Below are positions 6,299-8,552 of a DNA stretch of 8,552 nucleotides, in pieces. The stretch is taken from contig CAJXII010000066.1 in assembly GCA_913054415.1 (NCBI GenBank), positions 1 to 8,552 of the forward strand, in the 5' to 3' direction. Both the position numbers and the translations under genes were made by a program. The stretch is from an uncultured Arcobacter sp. GTDB taxonomy: Bacteria > Campylobacterota > Campylobacteria > Campylobacterales > Arcobacteraceae. Below the pieces are notes generated by a model. The model was given only the letters and a program-made list of their open reading frames with translations. It made no database searches and was not told the DNA's origin. Every line of letters begins with the position of its first letter. Position 1 is the stretch's first letter.

Positions 6299-7305
6299 AT
6301 ATTTTTCCTAAAAATTGCTGCTTTAAATCTATCCCCCATACCTGTTGGTTCAAGAAGTGTTTTTACCTTATTTGTCTCTTTAAGATATGTTTTTTCATCA
6401 CTATTATTATGTAAAATCTCCAACAAATCTATAATACCAAATTCAACTAATGTTTTCAACTGTGTATCACAACTAATGGTATCCACTTTACACTTTTTAA
6501 AGCTATCTATTAGATGTGTAAAATTGACATCATAAGTTATATCTGATTGTTTAAAATAATCTTTTAACTCTATACTATCATCAAATAAAGGATAAACATT
6601 ATGTTTAAAGTATATTCTACATGAAAAATCATTTCTTACTAGCTTATCCCCATAATCAAATGTGATAAATTCAAATTTATCAATATTATTACTCAAAGTT
6701 TGTGCAAACTCTTCATATCCAATAGCAACTTCACCTTTTTCTATATGGTATTTATCACATATTGTATTTAGATATTGATCATCACAATCTACAAACTTAA
6801 TCTTATTATTTTCAACCATACCCATTTGACGGATACCATCTTTATTTGTATAGATTAATTCACAACCAAAAGCATCAAAAATCTCATTTGCCACTACAAA
6901 AGCACTATTTAGTTTAACATCAGATATATTATCGTAGTGTTGTAGTTTTATTACATCACCAAAACTCTCTTTAAAATATTGTAATTGTTTTTGTTGTAGA
7001 TGTTTATACCTCTCAACAATAGCAAAATTTAAACTATCTAAAAGCTCAGGCTTTAAAGTATATATGAATTGAATCATATCTGCTAAAAGGTAACCATGAT
7101 GGGCACCAATTTCTACAATAGTAGTATCTTTTGGCAATAACCCTTTTTCGATAATATCAACTACCCTTTTGCCTATTGATCCTCCAAAAAAAGCACTTGT
7201 GCTAACTGCTGTAAAAAAATCACCCTCTTTCCCTATTGTTTTATATGTGCTATAATAAGCCTCTGTTCCGTATAACCACTGATTAAAATATTCACTAAAT
7301 CTCAT
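6295..7305 (-). CDS. midA: MidA-family SAM-dependent methyltransferase (DUF185/NDUFAF7-like)
   Basis: 336-residue class I methyltransferase of the MidA/NDUFAF7 family. Family features are the N-terminal FSEYFNQWLYG (3-13), the GDFFTAVSTSAFFG loop (28-41), the SAM-binding motif VEIGAHHGYLLADM (64-77) and the post-motif AIVER (95-99). The mitochondrial member methylates an arginine of the complex I subunit NDUFS2; the bacterial substrate is not established. It is somewhat shorter than many family members (about 350-390 residues). It starts at ATG 7305, 11 bp inside the tolC-like gene, with AAGAG about six bases upstream, and its stop overlaps thiS by ATGA. The neighbouring redox enzyme fits, but does not prove, a respiratory role. 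Confidence 0.85.
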   Translation of the reverse strand: MRFSEYFNQWLYGTEAYYSTYKTIGKEGDFFTAVSTSAFFGGSIGKRVVDIIEKGLLPKDTTIVEIGAHHGYLLADMIQFIYTLKPELLDSLNFAIVERYKHLQQKQLQYFKESFGDVIKLQHYDNISDVKLNSAFVVANEIFDAFGCELIYTNKDGIRQMGMVENNKIKFVDCDDQYLNTICDKYHIEKGEVAIGYEEFAQTLSNNIDKFEFITFDYGDKLVRNDFSCRIYFKHNVYPLFDDSIELKDYFKQSDITYDVNFTHLIDSFKKCKVDTISCDTQLKTLVEFGIIDLLEILHNNSDEKTYLKETNKVKTLLEPTGMGDRFKAAIFRKNI

Positions 7306-8446
7306 TTGTTACTCTTGCATATAATTCTATAAGTTCTAACTGTTTATCATAATCTAAAATTTTTAGATTTAACTCTTCAGCTTTTTTTGAATTTTTTATC
7401 ATTTTTACATCGTTGGCAGTTTTCTCGCCAACACTTGCTAACTCTTTTATCTGAACTAGCAAACTTTTATAAGCTTCTATATTTTGCTTGGTTAATATTT
7501 TTTTATTTTTAATAGTCTCTATTTTATCCATCTTTGTTTGTAGAAAATTTTGTTCATCTCTTTTTACTATTAACTCTTGCTCTTTTGTTTTTAAATAATC
7601 CAATTTACTACTTGAGATATCATCAAAAGTATTTATACTCAAAGGTATAGTTACACTTATACCATAATTATGTGTAGCTATATCAGTTGTATAGTTGTCA
7701 CTAAATTGATAATTAGCATTCACTGTTGGCAGATACTTAGATCTTGTCATATTTTTTAGATGTTGTTTTGTTTTGGTATTTGCTTTGCTTTGTTTGATAT
7801 ATATATCATTTTGTAGATAGTCTTCTTTTGATATTAATTGTAAAGTTGGCAATGTAAACTCTTTATAATCTTTATTGACAAGTGCATTAAAATTATGTAT
7901 TAAACTTTGTTTTGTGTATTGAAGATCCAAAAGTGCTGATTGTTGTGTATTTTTTGATAATATTGCATTATTTAAAAATGAAATATCTAAAACTCCACCT
8001 AAAACTTCCTCTTTTTTGATTTTTAGATCGATTTGTGCATTATCTATAAGAAGTTTTTGTTTTTGAATTAATATATTGGTTTTATATATTTGAAACAATA
8101 ATGAATAAGCTTTAGTAATAGCCTCTTTTTTATCAAGTTTGATAGACAAATCTGTATAATTCGCTACTGCGTTGGCATATTTAATAGCACTAAAAATACC
8201 ACCACTTTTAAAAATAGGTTGAGAGATACTAATAGTTGAACTTCTACTTTTTTGATCTCCCCTTTGATCTGTATATGTATATGTGATCGGATTGATCCAA
8301 TCATGTTTTAGTTTTGAACTATCATCAACAGCCTTTTTTATATCATATTTAATCATATTTTGTTTTTGTGTTGATAAAATATTATCATTAGCTACTACAC
8401 TACACAATACTAAAAAAACTAAAACCACTAACCTTATAAATAACAT
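7295..8446 (-). CDS. TolC-family outer membrane efflux/secretion protein
   Basis: 383 residues from the chosen start. Residues 1-19 form a signal peptide: short charged start, hydrophobic core RLVVLVFLVL, and a likely cleavage site after VVA (17-19). The rest shows the outer-membrane efflux protein pattern: long amphipathic helices rich in Lys, Gln, Leu and Asn, separated by short beta stretches (SSTISISQPIFKSGG and NYGISVTIPLSI) that would form the barrel strands. These proteins form trimeric periplasm-spanning exit ducts for tripartite pumps or type I secretion. No periplasmic adaptor or inner-membrane transporter gene is adjacent, so the partner is unknown. The open frame extends to ATG 8500, but that start has no Shine-Dalgarno and would put 18 residues before the signal peptide; ATG 8446 has GGAG 8 nt upstream. 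It is the first gene of the minus-strand unit. Confidence 0.82.
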   Translation of the reverse strand: MLFIRLVVLVFLVLCSVVANDNILSTQKQNMIKYDIKKAVDDSSKLKHDWINPITYTYTDQRGDQKSRSSTISISQPIFKSGGIFSAIKYANAVANYTDLSIKLDKKEAITKAYSLLFQIYKTNILIQKQKLLIDNAQIDLKIKKEEVLGGVLDISFLNNAILSKNTQQSALLDLQYTKQSLIHNFNALVNKDYKEFTLPTLQLISKEDYLQNDIYIKQSKANTKTKQHLKNMTRSKYLPTVNANYQFSDNYTTDIATHNYGISVTIPLSINTFDDISSSKLDYLKTKEQELIVKRDEQNFLQTKMDKIETIKNKKILTKQNIEAYKSLLVQIKELASVGEKTANDVKMIKNSKKAEELNLKILDYDKQLELIELYARVTNEI

Positions 8447-8454
8447 TATTATTG

Positions 8455-8460
8455 CTCCAC
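8455..8460 (-). promoter_or_regulatory. Shine-Dalgarno setting the TolC-like start at 8446
   Basis: GTGGAG on the minus strand, eight bases before ATG 8446. Together with the signal peptide beginning at that ATG, it favours this start over the upstream in-frame ATG at 8500, which lies behind the pyrimidine-rich TTTTCCACTTCT. Confidence 0.6.
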
Positions 8461-8528
8461 TACTAAATAATGAGACCACTGCACAATGAACAAAATCCAT
8501 AGAAGTGGAAAATAAAATTGAGATTTTG

Positions 8529-8534
8529 ACTATA
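8529..8534 (-). promoter_or_regulatory. Candidate -10 box for the TolC-MidA-ThiS-Fdh-YraN unit
   Basis: TATAGT (5 of 6 matches to TATAAT) on the minus strand, about 80 nt before ATG 8446 and overlapping the plus-strand TATAAT, which suggests a compact divergent promoter. No clear -35 element is visible. This is tentative, supported mainly by its position ahead of the first gene of an overlapping gene run. Confidence 0.22.
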
Positions 8535-8536
8535 AT
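8531..8536 (+). promoter_or_regulatory. Candidate sigma70 -10 box for a rightward gene beyond the window
   Basis: A perfect TATAAT preceded by TTTTGAC, resembling the extended -10 (T-tract then TG) described for Campylobacter sigma70 promoters. No -35 box is evident, as expected for that group. It would transcribe out of the right edge, and the target gene is not visible. In AT-rich DNA such a match can arise by chance. Confidence 0.35.
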
Positions 8537-8552
8537 TTTTTCAAGCTACCCA

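Noticed and set aside
5937..6311. 124-residue plus-strand open frame across the fdhA/thiS junction
   Set aside because: It is the antisense shadow of two well-supported genes; its composition is low-complexity Ser/Thr/Ile/Phe and no family is recognisable.
8418..8446. Lipoprotein signal (cysteine at residue 15) in the TolC-like protein
   Set aside because: The residue before the cysteine is leucine, which does not fit a lipobox; cleavage by signal peptidase I after VVA fits better.
8447..8500. Longer TolC-like protein starting at ATG 8500
   Set aside because: There is no Shine-Dalgarno before it, and the added 18 residues precede an otherwise normal signal peptide that starts at ATG 8446 behind GTGGAG.
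8459..8510. AGTGG/CCACT motifs around the TolC leader as an operator or hairpin
   Set aside because: The copies are only five or six bases, irregularly spaced, with a loop too long for a convincing hairpin.

Overview
The window is strongly AT-rich, densely packed bacterial DNA. Its gene content and protein style suggest Campylobacterota (Epsilonproteobacteria), perhaps Arcobacteraceae or a Sulfurimonas-like lineage. The clues are a YraN starting with TTG, a MidA methyltransferase next to ThiS and a cytosolic Mo/W formate-dehydrogenase-like protein, and Lys/Asn/Ile-rich proteins. The lineage is inferred from style and family resemblance, not from a marker gene.

Left half, plus strand (about 53-3776): three tightly coupled genes join phosphonate and heptose chemistry. 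The first encodes a full-length 2-aminoethylphosphonate (AEP):pyruvate transaminase domain. It has no usable start codon and an in-frame TAG just before its conserved N-terminus. Next is a bifunctional HldE-type protein with its domains in reversed order (nucleotidyltransferase, then PfkB-type kinase). Last is a fusion of a sugar-1-phosphate nucleotidyltransferase (HddC/RmlA-like) with a GmhB-type heptose-bisphosphate phosphatase. The genes join by ATGA and TAATG overlaps. Together they look like part of a cell-surface glycan pathway that makes an activated heptose-like sugar and an AEP substituent. The AEP-forming upstream enzymes (PepM, Ppd) and GmhA are not in the window.

Right half, minus strand (8446 down to 3710): five genes overlap end to end in the order TolC-family outer-membrane protein, MidA-family methyltransferase, ThiS sulfur carrier, FdhA-like molybdopterin oxidoreductase, YraN. 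The overlaps are 11, 4, 4 and 14 bp, so this reads as one transcription unit.

The two units converge, and their last genes overlap by 67 bp with no intergenic terminator. The only non-genic stretches are the first 52 bases, which carry stops in all forward frames, and the last 106 bases, which hold the TolC leader and possible divergent promoters. I see no RNA genes, mobile elements or CRISPR arrays.
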